Below, piece by piece: positions 38,201 to 51,600 of a stretch of 64,000 nt of DNA. This DNA comes from Monarcha castaneiventris obscurior (Eukaryota > Chordata > Aves > Passeriformes > Monarchidae), in the NCBI GenBank assembly GCA_026261815.1, contig JAMPIT010000174.1, positions 6,448,001-6,512,000 on the forward strand, in the 5' to 3' direction. Position 1 is the first letter of the stretch, and each line of letters starts with the position of its first letter. The position numbers and the translations under genes are program-made. The notes under the pieces were generated by a model. It saw nothing but the letters and a program-made list of their open reading frames with translations. It was not told the origin of the DNA and ran no database searches.

Positions 38201-41200
38201 CAAGTCTCACTAAATCTCATACTAAATATCACTCCTAGGGAATACTCATTTGTGAAATGAAGGCCGTACCCACTGATAGAAAAATAAATGTTCATTCAGC
38301 TTATTCAGGAAGGAATCAAAAGTAAAGGAATCAAAGATAATTGTTTATCCACATCATTGGCTGATGCCAGCTAAGCAATGCTCAGTTAACCAGATGATCC
38401 CTTGCTGAACTTCCTGCCTTACCAGTTGCTTTCATTAAGTGACTAGAGTGAGAGCATTAAGGCAATTTAATAAATTCTGTGAGGACTCATCACTCAGCAC
38501 TTTGAACAGAAAGGCAGGAGGGTAAGGAAAAGCAAGGCACAAGCTTCTTCCCAATTTTTCTCAATGATCATTTTCAGAAATGTGCCTGATTGAGGATTTA
38601 ATTTCTATGGCCAAGATAATCATAAGTGTAGTCAAGAAACTGTTTTTCTGGGAATCTCTAAAATACAGTCCAAGCCCATCCCTTGTTCATTCTTGGAAGA
38701 TGTCTCTTAGAAATGGTTAAGCAAGAATTTCTGGCTTCTCACAAGGAAGGCTTTTTAACTTACCTGGCTTATTGGGCATTCCCACACTGGATAATGCCTA
38801 CTGTAAATGAACTTATCCTTACCCAACATATTTAACATTGCATTCTAATAAGATTCAAAATTCACTGACCCTTCAGTTTTTGTGCCTGTACTAAAAGTGT
38901 TGAACATTCACAGTAAGTTTTCTCAAAGCCATATATAAGTTATTATAGAAAGATAAATAATGTGTATTGGAATAATTGTGTTCAAGGTCACTAGAAATAA
39001 ACCGACAGTGTGGGCTTTATATCCAGCTCTGACTGTCCATCAGCTGTCTGTATTACCATCTGCTGTAGTAATTGTCCTTCTTTTTCCAGGCTGCACGTGC
39101 AATCCGGCAGGTGTTAACCCTGCCGTGTGCCCGGGGGGGGACGCAGCCTGCCTGTGTGACCCAGCCACAGGAGCTTGTCCTTGCCTGCCCAATGTGCTGG
39201 GTGCCACATGTGACCAGTGTGCCTCAGGCTACTGGGACCTGGCTAGCAGAAAAGGATGTCAGACCTGTGACTGTGATCCAAAAAACTCCCAAAGCAACCA
39301 CTGCAACCAGGCAAGAAAATGACTCTGCTTTCCAGGAACCAGGGTGCTGCTGTTTTGACATGACAAAGTGGGGACCCTCTTATAAATGAGGATTGGTTTT
39401 TTGTCATACTCCCTGAAAACAAAAACTTCTTTGGAAGTCTGTAGTTGGTGCAATCACACTGTGAGTCATTAAGTCAAAAGTGCAGTTCTGATAACATGGC
39501 TTTGCTGGTAAGCAATTTCTCTTTGCCTGTTGCTTCTTTGTCAAGTGGATCTTAGAAATACTTTGTAAAAGATGTCACATAGGAAAAAAACTGCCTCATA
39601 AATATGCATATAGGGAAGAAGGAAATCCAAGCTTGCACCCAAGAGTCTTATGAGTATTTTTTAAGTGTTTATTTTCATAAAGTAGCAGCTCTGGCCATTA
39701 CATTCATCATGCCTCATCTATCAGACTGCTAGAGTACCTTTTCCCATCTTTAATTCCTGTGCACATTTTAGGACTGGAATGCAGAAAAAAATTTAAACAG
39801 CATTTCAGAATAGAGAGGTGAAATTGTGGTCCCATGGAGTCAACAGCAATTTTGCTATTGACTTCAGAGCACCATCCTAAGTTCTCACTGATGCGTTTGC
39901 ACATTTTTCTTTCAATATGCTCTCTGCTTGTTCCAGTTTATTTAGTAGATTTATTATTTTTTATAGCAGATTTAGTTCTTGACTTCAAAGAACTACTAGC
40001 AGTTATCAAAGTTGTAATTCCCTGCAGTTTAATTTAATAGCTGAATTACAAAATAATTTTTCTAGGGCAATGTGCATGGTATACCCTCGAGGTTTTCAGT
40101 TACAATTGATATATTGTGTAGTTTAAAGTTGAAATGTTAGGATGAGTACTTCAATCCAGCAAAAATAAAAAATTAGTCTGTTTTGCAAAGGAGAAGAATC
40201 CTATCAGATGACAGTCAGAGGATGAGTTCTCAAAGAGCATCAATAGATTGGATCATACAAAATCTCTGACATTAGTAAAGTAAAGCCATTTCTCAGACTG
40301 CATTTTGTTTTCAGAACCTTCAGGAGGAAGATAGGAAAGTTGGGCCAATACTGTATAAACCATGGTGTTCAAAGACTGTGGGCAAGCAGTGTTGCTGCAG
40401 TCCTTGTACAGCTGAAATAACGTATATGGCTCTGCTGGAAGTTATTCAATCCTGTCTTTACAGATTACAGGCCAGTGTCCATGTAAGCCAGGTTACAGCG
40501 GAAGATGCTGTAATGAATGTGAGGAAAACTACTTTGGCAATCCCCAGATGCATTGCATTTGTAAGTATTATTAAGTGGGACAATTGGATTAGAAACTGCC
40601 TCAGCATAAATACTTAGCTTTTATATTCACAGGGCATACATGTAGAGAAATAGCCTTTCATATATTTGTGTGTTTGAGCTGGACAAGCGTTTATATTCTT
40701 TATCTATATTGTTATTTCAATGGTTAAAATGGAAGTCAGAGACGAAGAAGAGCCATTACTGTGCAGTCCACCTTGCTCTCACTCCAACACTGGTTGGCTT
40801 TTATTGAAATGCACCTTTTGCATGCGTTAATCCCACAGAGAAGGAAAACCCGGATGTAAGCTGCTGTTCCTTTCTTGCAGCATGTGAGTGTAACCTGGCC
40901 GGGACCCTCCAGCCCACGTGTGACCGAGCCACGGGCGCGTGCAACTGCCGTGCTGGCGTCGCCGGCCGGCTCTGCGACCAGTGCGGCCGCGGCTTCCAGA
41001 AGGACTTCCCCTCCTGCCCGCAGTGTCATCTCTGTTTTCATCAGTGGGACACTGAAATCGCTGCCCTTGCTCAGACTGTGCAGGGCTTAATGAGGTTTGC
41101 AGCAAAGCTGGAAGATAAAGGAGGACGAATGCCCAGCTGTGACGTGCGCTTCAAAGCCTTTGAAGATGCCATTTCTGAAACTGAACAAATTTTGAGACAT

Positions 41201-42629
41201 CCTGTCCTTTCACTGGAGGCCCTTTCAGGCATCAGGGATCTTCAGGGCTACCTTCAGTAAGGGCTAGGCTGCTCCTGAAAAAATCCTTTGGCTGAGAAAC
41301 TGTCTTCCCCCAGACTCCACCAGCTATCCCTACACATCAAGTCCCACTTCTGATCAGCACACAGATGCTGGACTACTAAGTCACGGTTTCCAATAGATCT
41401 GTGAACAAAATAATTCTTAATATATGCCTAACCCATACAGACATATACTTAAATGCTAGAATTTTCCAGTTCATACTAAGGATTTTCCAAATAAGCCATT
41501 ACAATTAAATGTTTCTGCTTACTTATAAATGTATCTCTTGCCCTCTAAAATATTGTGCAACTCAGTTCTAGTTTAAGAACAATCTGCATAGTCTGACTTC
41601 TGCATACCTGTCTTTTCCCCCTCAGACAAAAAGTTGCACAGATGGATCCCCTTCACAGTTTGCCCTATGAGTTTCCTGACCTTAACAAGGACATAGAAGA
41701 TATTGGAGAAGAAGCCGACCTAGTGTTTGAACTTCTACAACAGAAAATACGTCTGCATCAAAGTTTTCATTACTTGAACTTCAAAGGTAAGCCAGCAATG
41801 AATTGAAATGAGTGGACATTTTCCCTGAAATTCTGGAATGCTTTCTCATCATTAAACCATACAACATTTCAAAGATCCCTAGATTTTAGCTTCCTGTGGT
41901 AGCAAAAAATGTTCACACTAACAATATTTTATACTGACGTTCCAAATTCTCTTTTATCTTAAAATGCTCTGATTTCTAGCATCCCAAATTTCAGATGCAT
42001 GTTCCAGGGTCACATCAGTCAGAACTCTCATAAATCCAAATGCTTACATAATAATATAAAAGTCACCCGGTTTCACAGTATGCAGTACAGACCATGCAGT
42101 AGAACAGCAAAGGATTTTCCCCCCACATTTAACTCCTCTTGCTCATAGGAATACTTAAAGGATCTTGTACAGGAATGGTTTGTTTAATTAAAGCATAGTG
42201 TCACAGTGCAGCTTCTTAGTGTTCCCACGGGAAAATACTTGACTTTATGTGATACAGAAGTAGCTCTCCATCATCAAAAATTGTGAAAGCAGAACAGAGC
42301 TCCTTGGCATTTTTGAAAGAATTACACCATCTGGGCTTGAGCTAAGTATAGTCTCCATCAGCTTCTAATAGCTGTAATGATGATGTCCCAGACTGGTTTC
42401 TGGAGAAAGATGGGGATGTATCAGAAAGGGCTCTTGAACAGATGCTAGACCACCCACAATGGCAGGAGATGGTCAGCAGAATCCTCTCCAAAGAGATGAC
42501 TGCCAAGATACAAACCCCCAGAAGATAGAGTGCCCACCACAGAACACACAAGCTACAAGCAATGCACTCCCACTTACAGTTCTTCTGTGTTTCATTCAGG
42601 CAAGAAAAACGTGGCCTAGATAAGATTAG

Positions 42630-42665
<36 letters not shown>

Positions 42666-45600
42666 AAAAGTCAACAAAATGTGATGTGGAGGGAATGGAA
42701 GAGGGGAAAAGAGGGATTAACTAAGATTTAGGGCTCCCGTGCCCTGTTGTACTTGGCAGCCCCCTGGGGCAGCTCCTCAGCTCAGGTCCCTGTGTGAGCA
42801 GCCAGCACAGCTCTCCCAGGCTCTGCTTCCCAGTTCAGCTGAGCCTTGTGTAGACTGAGAAAGGCAGAAAGGCAAAGAAACAATAAATCCCAGGGAGGTC
42901 AGTGGACGCAGAGCTGAAGCATCCATCGTGCTCTCTGGTCACATTCCAAACCCACTTAATCTTTTGGCCTCTGGAGACAGATAAACAGCCCTATAAAAAG
43001 CACATGGGAGTGTGGGGAGGGGAAGACCTTGAATTTAAGCTGAATTTCCTATCAGAGCCACAAATATTCATTGGTGCTGCTACCAAGCATCTAATAGCAC
43101 AAAAATAACATTTCCCTCAAGATAACCAGCTTTTCTGATACCCAGGAGAGAGACTGGCTGCTCACTCCATCTTCCTTTTGGAGCAGAAGCACATCCTATA
43201 ACTGGTTTTGTCTGCTTTTTCCTCTCTTTTTTGCTGGGTTGGAGCAGGATATGGTCACATCCACCATCTGGGGCACATCTGGCACTTGTGCCCCAGACAC
43301 ACGCAAAGAATGAGCTCCTGCCTACATCTCTTTGTAGAGGATCAGGAGTTGGAGTCTTCCTCACAGGCACACATTCAGCTAGCTGACCTGGAAACATCAG
43401 TATCTAATGATGAATTAAAGCCATTGGAAAAACCAAGACACAAGTGTCCTTGAAAGAATGTTTGCAGTCTGTGAGATCTCATTCAGTTATGGCTTTCCAG
43501 CCTTGGCCCCTGGCTTTGCAGCTGCTGTGGTACAGTAATGCAGTGACAGCAGCTTCCTAGGCTGTAAATCAAGCCTGGGCTAAGACACTGTTTAATGTAA
43601 AGGAACTTGGAGTCTCTACAGCTCCATCACAAACCAAACGTGGAAAATGCATTTAGGCCACTTAATGGAGAGCTGAGCCACTGTGAAATATTCCTGCAAT
43701 GGAATTGTTGCACAGAAGAAAGTCTCTGGCTTAGATGGAGAGTTACAGCAGTCTCTTGCCAGGTATTTTGTATTAGTAGCTAACTTTAAACTGTATATTG
43801 TTTCCAAGAATTACAAGATAAATAAATAGTCCTGGTTCCACATGATAACTAAACATTGTTCAGCTTCAACAAAGCACAGCCAAGGGCTTTAGAGCCTGAA
43901 TCAAAGCACACAGGACTTGAATGTCTTGTCTTTGACTTCAACTAGTAATTGAGTCAGTTACCAGCACAAAGAGAGATGTTAAACAGAGACCTCTAATGCT
44001 TTTTCATTGCTGACACATCACTTCTGGCTCTGCACATATTTCTGCCTAGGAATTTGGGGACAAATTTGGGTTCCCTGGAGATCTAGGAAACCTCAACAGC
44101 AGCAGTAGCAGCTTTAAATTATGTGTGTTGCAAAAGGCCTGAATCCTTTTCTCAGGCTATTAATCTGCAAAAAATGTAATATTTTCCAACACTTTTGAGC
44201 CTGCTTAAGGAAAAGCTTTCACTAACCAAACAAGTCTCCTGCTGCAAAGCATTTTTTGCCTGGCCTACAAGTGCTTTTTTTTAATGCATCAGTCCTGAAA
44301 CTGGATTTTCCAGAGACAAAAAAACCCTCATATATTCCCATTTGTAATCTAAATTTTGGTCTCAGTCAAGCAGATCACTTAACTCTTGGATGGTATGCTG
44401 AACAGAAAAGACAGATGCTTTCCTGACTCACAATCAGGGAGCTGATCATTTCATGACAACTGGCAGAAACTGTTTTCTTGCCTAAACTCCAAAACATTGT
44501 AAATGTCAGAAGCTCTTATCAAATTGACAATGGGAGCAATGCATGAGCTACTGATAAATACAGATCAGTAGCAGTTAGTGTCAATAATGGGATCTTCTTC
44601 ATACTTTTGTCTATTCTGTTGGTTTCTCAAACACCTTGGCATCCTATGCATGACATAGGATTCACCATACTTTCATCTAGTTTAGCAGGTTTTATGAGCA
44701 TCAATAATTATTTCTATTTGGCAACAGGATAAGAAAAGAATTAAAAAGCTTGGCTGAGGAAATGACAGTTCCTGTCTTTCCCTGCTGTCCCAAATCAAAC
44801 ACCAGTGAATCACCTGTCACTCACCAATTGTCCAGAATTCGAGTAAATGCACAAACTGAATGCAACCAAATACAGTTGGTACTAAACCCTATTTCTGTTG
44901 GTACAGAGGCCGTCAGCAACATTAGGAAACACTTTGAAGTATCATTGCTGGCAGGACAGAAGACCAGGGGAACAACTCCTATTGTAAGACACTCAGAGAA
45001 CACCAGGAACCACGCACTCGCTATGTTGGACCATCAGGTCTTAAAAGCAAACAATGTGCTGCAACAGCTCAGAATGATCAAAAGCCCGGACATCCAAAAC
45101 TTGAATGAAAAGGTAGGCGCTGTGGATTTTGAGTGAAAACTAAAGAAAAGTCTCTTTTTTTATGTTGCAGTAGGTTTTATTTTAAAATGGTGCTTACATG
45201 CATTTTTAATTCTAGAAAATGGCACTTCCTTGCCACAGACATGTAGTCACATCAAAAACAGCTGCACTTCTCAGCTGTAGTTATTCCCAACCTTCTGGAA
45301 GCCATTGTTCCCAGGGCAGACCCAGCACAAGGAACTGTTTAAGCACTCTGTAGTCTCAAGAGGACATCAGAGTAATTCCAGAAAGATTAACCCAAACTTC
45401 CTCCATGAGTAACTTAAACCAAGCAGAGTGACTTTGTCCTGAAGTTGATGGGGAGTGCTCACATATCCTTTGTGTCACCTATGGGAAAGAAGGGGATTTC
45501 TGTTCTTCTGCAGGGCAGCAATGAATACCTGATAGCACCAATTCAGGACAAATCTGGAAGAGATCATCCACCTAAGCCTTTACTTTCCACATCTGTGTCA

Positions 45601-48600
45601 AAATATATGGAGGGCTACACATGGCACTTTTTTCTGTTAGAGATTACCTGGATCCATTACAAGAAGCCATTGACCCATGGGCTGGATATGGTTAGGGAAT
45701 GGTTTCAGCCCTTTTGCTAAAGAAGAGTGAATCAGGGGTCTTAGTGCAACACATGGAGCCTAACAAATGGCTCCTGCAAGGATACTCAGAGCCATGGGCT
45801 GCCATTGCATCCTTCAAATCAGGGGAGAGGGACCTGTAACTGGCAGTGATACTCCTCTTTGTAGAGACCAGATGCTGTATCTTAGGGAAAATCCCATCCT
45901 ATATTTAATGTTCATATGATGTCAAACATCTTCCTTCCCTCAGGAATGTATCTCAGACCCCCAGAGGAGTCCTGACATAAGCATCTTCCTTATTGCAGAT
46001 CTGTGGTGTGCCAGGAGACCAGCCATGTGCCACAGCAGCCTGTGGGGGAGCTTTGTGCCAGGACAGTCATGGACTAAGGCAGTGTGGTGGCCCAGACTGC
46101 AGTGGAGCTCTTCCTCTCTCCTCTGAGGCCTTCAGGAAAGCTGAGGAGACTGCTGTGTTGCTAAATAACTTGACTAATCAGCTACAGGACCCTGAGAATC
46201 AGGTGCTGTATATCAAATCTGCCTTTGTTCAGGGAAATGGATGGAGGATGAGATTTGGGAGGTCACAAATCTACAAAAACTCACCTGCTCTTTGGGCAAA
46301 GAGCAGTGACATAGCGATGGACTTTGTCCCAACATCATAGACCTACCATGATTCAGTACCAGGTACCAGCCCTACCAAGAGACTGGCTTTATCTAGGTCT
46401 TCTTCCTCACAGCTGCTAAGATCTCAAAAGCCACAGTGCCCTGTGTCTATGGGAGTTGGTGGTTTCAGGCTAGTATTGTCTATATTTTTACTGGGAGAGA
46501 TTCAAATGGCACCATTTGGCAGTAGCCTGACATGCTTATTGCAGTGGGATTACTGCTGTGCATGGCATTAAGCCCTATTTATACAACTTCATACTACTCT
46601 TATGTTTGCCAATAAATAACTTCTGAAAATAATTTCAAGATGAAGCTTTTCTGCCCCCAGTGATGTTTAAGAGGGCATCCATTAGTCGACTGTACTGCAC
46701 AGTAGCAGTGAAAAATAATTCAAGCAAAGTGTGGCCAATGCAATGTATGCCAAGGAAACAAAACAGACAAATCCCAAAACGCCAGTAAAGAGTTTGTTCT
46801 TATTAACAGTCAGAGATGATGTCTGTTACAGTTATAGGCAAAACACATTTTCCAGCAGAAATTGCATTCTGCTGTGACTATGTCCTGTCCCTGCAGGATG
46901 CCTGGGCATCCATTTCCTCTTTTTAAAATGCACACGACACTGCATCCCAGCCAGCAGGCTTGGAAATGAGCAACTGGGGCACCGCCCTGGGGCCCCGGGA
47001 CACGGAGCGGCGGCGGCCAAAGGCATCTGCCGAGCTGGGGAGCGCCCGCCAGGCTGCCGGGACATCGCCTGTGGTGCGCACGAGCCTCAGGCAGCGCCGT
47101 GAGAATTTGGGTGAACTATTTTGAGACATTTCAGAAATAAAAGCATCAGCATGTTTCTTGTTGCATGGGGAAAGACCAAATCTTTTCCCTCTGCAGACTA
47201 CAGATGTACCTGGGCCATTCTTTAAGGCAAAGACCCCACCAAAGTAGAATACTGTTGGAATTTTATATTTAATCTAAAGTTCTCATTTAAATTATCAAGA
47301 ATACTAATTTAGTGGTGAAATGTAACTTTCAAAGACAAGCCTTAACTCTACCATCCTCGTGTCCTCTTTAAGTGTTTTTTAACAGCAAGCCCAATATGAA
47401 ATGACAAATGAAATTATGTTTTCTGTAATCAGATCTGAATCTTGTGTTCTCTTTGCTTTTTTTTTTAACAGCAAGTCCAGTATGAAGTAACAAATGAAAT
47501 TACAGTTTCTGTAATCAGGTCTGAATCTGATAAGATCTGCTTAGATCTGAATCTGATCACTGACAAGCTACAGTACTGCAATAACTGTCAGTACTGTTTT
47601 TTAGAAACAGAAGGGGGCCATGGTTTAGCAGTGGTTGCAGAGAGAAAAAATGCTTGATTTAGGCTTTTTCTGAGGCCAGATGAAGGCCACGAAGTAACAG
47701 CTTTTGGAGTTCCCCAAAGGGATCTCCTACTACTTTTCAAAGCCACATCAAGTAATTCCAGTTGAGGCTTGGATCAAAATTACATTTTTGTCAGAGCTCA
47801 GCTTGTGAAGCAATGATAGATAACCTCCAGAAAATGGCACTGCTACTTCTAATAATATTTCCAGGTTGAAAGCATTAGAAAAATAGCAGAAGACAGCAAA
47901 CTGAAAGGCTCACGATTTAATGGGCAACTGGAGATGGCTAAGAATCAAACTGAATTTGATGGAGAGATCACTAAGGAGTTCATCCAAAAAGTAAAAGACT
48001 TCTTGCTAGGTAAATATGCAATGTTCTTTTTGACTCAATTTTTATACATATATTCCAGTATAATACAGCATAACAGCCAGAAGATGATCTTGCTGTGTAT
48101 GCATGAAATTTCTCGTCTACCTCCTGAGCTGCGCAAACTTTTTCAATCCTTTTTTTCTAGTGCTTCTTTCTCCCAGGTGACAGTACTTTGTACCAATTTT
48201 ACGATGTATCTGTTACATTCTGATTATCATCTTTTATTACTGTTTTTCATTTGAAGCATGAAAGTACTCCTTCTGTTCCTGGTTTATCTGAGTAAAGGAC
48301 TACTAAAATAATTTCATACAATATATAATGGCCAGGCATGTCCAATGCATCCTCAAATTGTTATTCCACCCCCTTCTTCCAGGCCCATAAATAGAGGCTC
48401 TCCATAGGGAGCGTGGGAATTAGGGGACATCCCGCTCCATCGTCTCCATAAAGCTGTAACTCGAGGAATCAAAGGATTCTGGTAGAACTTCACCGCTCTC
48501 ATACAAAAAATAACAAAACAACCGTATATACCCTAAAAATTTTCCACTCTCACAACTGCAGAAAAATGCTGTAGGAAACAGATCCTACATATTTTTTTTG

Positions 48601-51600
48601 CAAGATGCACATCAAAGAGTTCAAATGTGGCAGGATTTTCTTTAATCTCTTCAGTGTAGCTGATCTCATAAATTTCTATGGATTGCACATTGGCAGTCTT
48701 TTGACATTCCTACCTCTATATCCAAATGGGAGCGAGGGCAGAGGACAGAGGACTTAATTTGTTCAGAAACATTTACATTATTTTATTGAATTGGAAGATT
48801 TAGGTCCGTTTAATTCCTTAAGAGTCTCAGATTTTTATTTCATAGCCACGGAAAATTCCATCTTTCACTCTTCTTTTATGTTTCTTAGTAGACATACAGC
48901 ATTTACTAACAATTATAAAAGCATTTTTTCAAATCTTTGTTTTGTTAATTGAAGTTTAAGAACAGGAACAGCTGAGAAGCATACACTTACATTAAATCTG
49001 CTGTACTCAACATTGATGTGAATGGTGATTTTGGATGAACATATTTCTACAGAAAATAGCTCTCAGGAATGCACTACTGTTTGCACACTAAATGTCTTCT
49101 ACTTAATTCTTGCTGACTTACTCTGGAGATTAATACAAACATTTAATATGTCTCAACTGTTTTATCATACAAGGTCTTGTCTATAAAAGGAAATGAGCAG
49201 AAAACAGAACTGATGATGTGACTTCACAAGGCATTGACTTTTGTGTGTGCCTCTGCCTCTTAGCAAAGAGCTAGGACAAGCTCCTTTGTAATGGGAATTG
49301 CCAAAATAGGGTTTTTTCTATTGTAAATTCCCATTCTATCTGAGTCTGACCCAGGTTCCCCCTCTGCAGCTTAGCCTTTCTCATTAACCAGTAAAGGAAC
49401 CACTTTCTCAATATTGTGGCAACTCCAGGGAAGGGATTACACCCAGTGGCCAGCTTGGAAAGCTCCATTCACACTCTGGCCTTGCCAGCACCTCTTTGAT
49501 CTATGGGCCAAGGGAGAAATGGGCTCTGACACATCTAGCTGTGCTGGACACTGATTTAAAACCCTCCACAGGCTCTGTCCTACATCAGAATTTTAATAAC
49601 TCAGTTCAAAGTGGGTTCAAATCCTCATTTTAGCCAGTTCTGACAACACTAACAGCAGTACCTGGAAGCAAAATATTAAATTACAAAATGTTGGAGATAA
49701 TTCTCTTACTCCCTTGCTGTGCCTGTCAGCTTTATTCTCCCACATAACTCAAAGGGTAGGCAGCCATAATGACCATTTACTGGGAGGAAGGAGCTACTTC
49801 AGGAAACTCTCAGCTCCATTTCTGTTGCAGATGAGAGCGCACCTCCAGAAGACATTGAGAAGGTGGCAAATTATGTTCTGCAAATCAACCTTCCCCTGAC
49901 TCCACACGAGCTCACAGGCATGCTTGGCAAACTCAAAAGCATTATGAACCACTGTGAGAAGTACAAACTGAATACTAAGAGAAACATAAAAAGGGAGGAC
50001 GCTCAGACACTGCTGGTGGAGGCACAAGAAGCTGAGTAAGTATTCTCATAGCGATGTGCTGACTGGGGTGGCACTGTGCACAGCAGAACAGCTCCATACC
50101 CCTGGCAGTATCCCATTAACACTGGAGGGAGAGTTCAGATGGAGATTTCACCTTGCCTTTTCCACAGGGCCTCTCCAGCAGGAAGGAGCCATCGCTGCTC
50201 GGGCTGCAGGAGCCGACATGCTGAAAGGAAGCAGCTCTTGACAGCTCCTGGCTCCTCTGCCTGCTGAGTCAGAGAGGCCAAAGCAGCTACTTAATTCCAC
50301 CTTGGACATAGTGGAGCATTAGATCTGACTCACTGGGTGGTTTGAAGGGTGAGAAAGAACCAAGAAGAGAAAAAACACGCTCGCCCCTGAGTCTTCCCTA
50401 CTAGCAGTGCACCACCAGACAGCCAGCAGCATCCAATCTCACCTTGAGTACAGCAGCTCAGGTGCTCCCACACAAAGTCCTTTTCTGAGGTTTTGCTTTA
50501 CCAACTTACCACAATTTTAATGGTGGTTGTTGGACTTGAGGAAACATTCCTGCATGTCAGCATAGGTGCATTTGAAATATGTTCTTGTTTTGCTCACCAG
50601 ACCATGATACTACACACGCTTCTTCTTCTCCATTTTAGCAAAGCAGCTAAAGCTCTTCCACCTGTGGATGAAATTAATAATAAACTAAAAAATGTTGTGA
50701 AGTCCCAAGGACACTCCAAAAACACCATCATAAAGTTAAATGAAGAGATACAAGGCATCAGAACACAAATCTCTCAGGTATCTTGCTGTAAATATTTTAT
50801 TTGCTATATTTATTACAAAAAGGTACTTCATTCTGAAGTTTTCTTAACATAAACTTAAATAAAACCAGAATGTGGCACAGATATGACACCAAATCCATAC
50901 TGCTTAAGGGTGTCTTAATCCACTGACTGTCCCTCATTACCACCCTCTGCAAGCTGGATGGATGTTGTATAAGAAATCACAGCCTTCAATTGCTCTGTTT
51001 TAGGCTGAGAACCAAGTGAACAAGACAAACAAAAAACTAAATGACTTGTCAGCCAAACAGACTGAGATGGAATATGAAAGTGCCACATGGCAGGCAAAAA
51101 CCCTGATGAACAAGAATCAAGCTACAAAGGCAAGAGCAGAGGCAGAAGCAGCTCACAAGCAAGCCCAGAATATTGACAATGTAAGCCCTTCTGTCATGTG
51201 TTAAGGGGAAAAAAATTCCTCCATATTTAATAGTATTTTTGCTTCAGAAGCATTGCCTTGCTGTCATCAAAACTGTAAACATTTCACTTTGCCATGCAGT
51301 GTAAAATGCCACAGGTTAATAAGAATTTGTGTTTTATTTTAAGGTTTCTGGCATACACTTCTGCTTGCTAGGATGAAAGAAAACATACACATTTCTCTGG
51401 CTACTCCATGACATTTTTTATTGCACTTTGTATAAGACTTGTAGTCACCATGGGCACCAGTAAACACAACAGAACAAATCACAAAACCAGATAGTAAAAT
51501 ACATGAGTGATGGAAGCAGCCTGACCATTCATCCTGTGCTGTTCTCCTTCAGGGAAAATTGCTGTGGGAGTTACTTGGAGTTTTTGGTTGGCTTGGTGCT

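Larger units (their letters stand above)
41787..44738. other. LAMB4 intron 26
   Basis: About 2.95 kb between exon 26 and the exon 27 acceptor. It contains the 58-codon open frame and the A34 run. I found no additional exon that would repair the phase mismatch between exons 26 and 27. Confidence 0.6.

Noticed and set aside
44728..45112. Use of the cag acceptor at 44727 as the exon 27 start
   Set aside because: Joined to exon 26 it reads Gly then TAA. I kept 44739 as the tentative start and reported the conflict as a finding.
47472..47518. Extra LAMB4 coding exon between exons 28 and 29
   Set aside because: 47 bases would break the phase-0 join of exons 28 and 29, which already match beta-4 directly.
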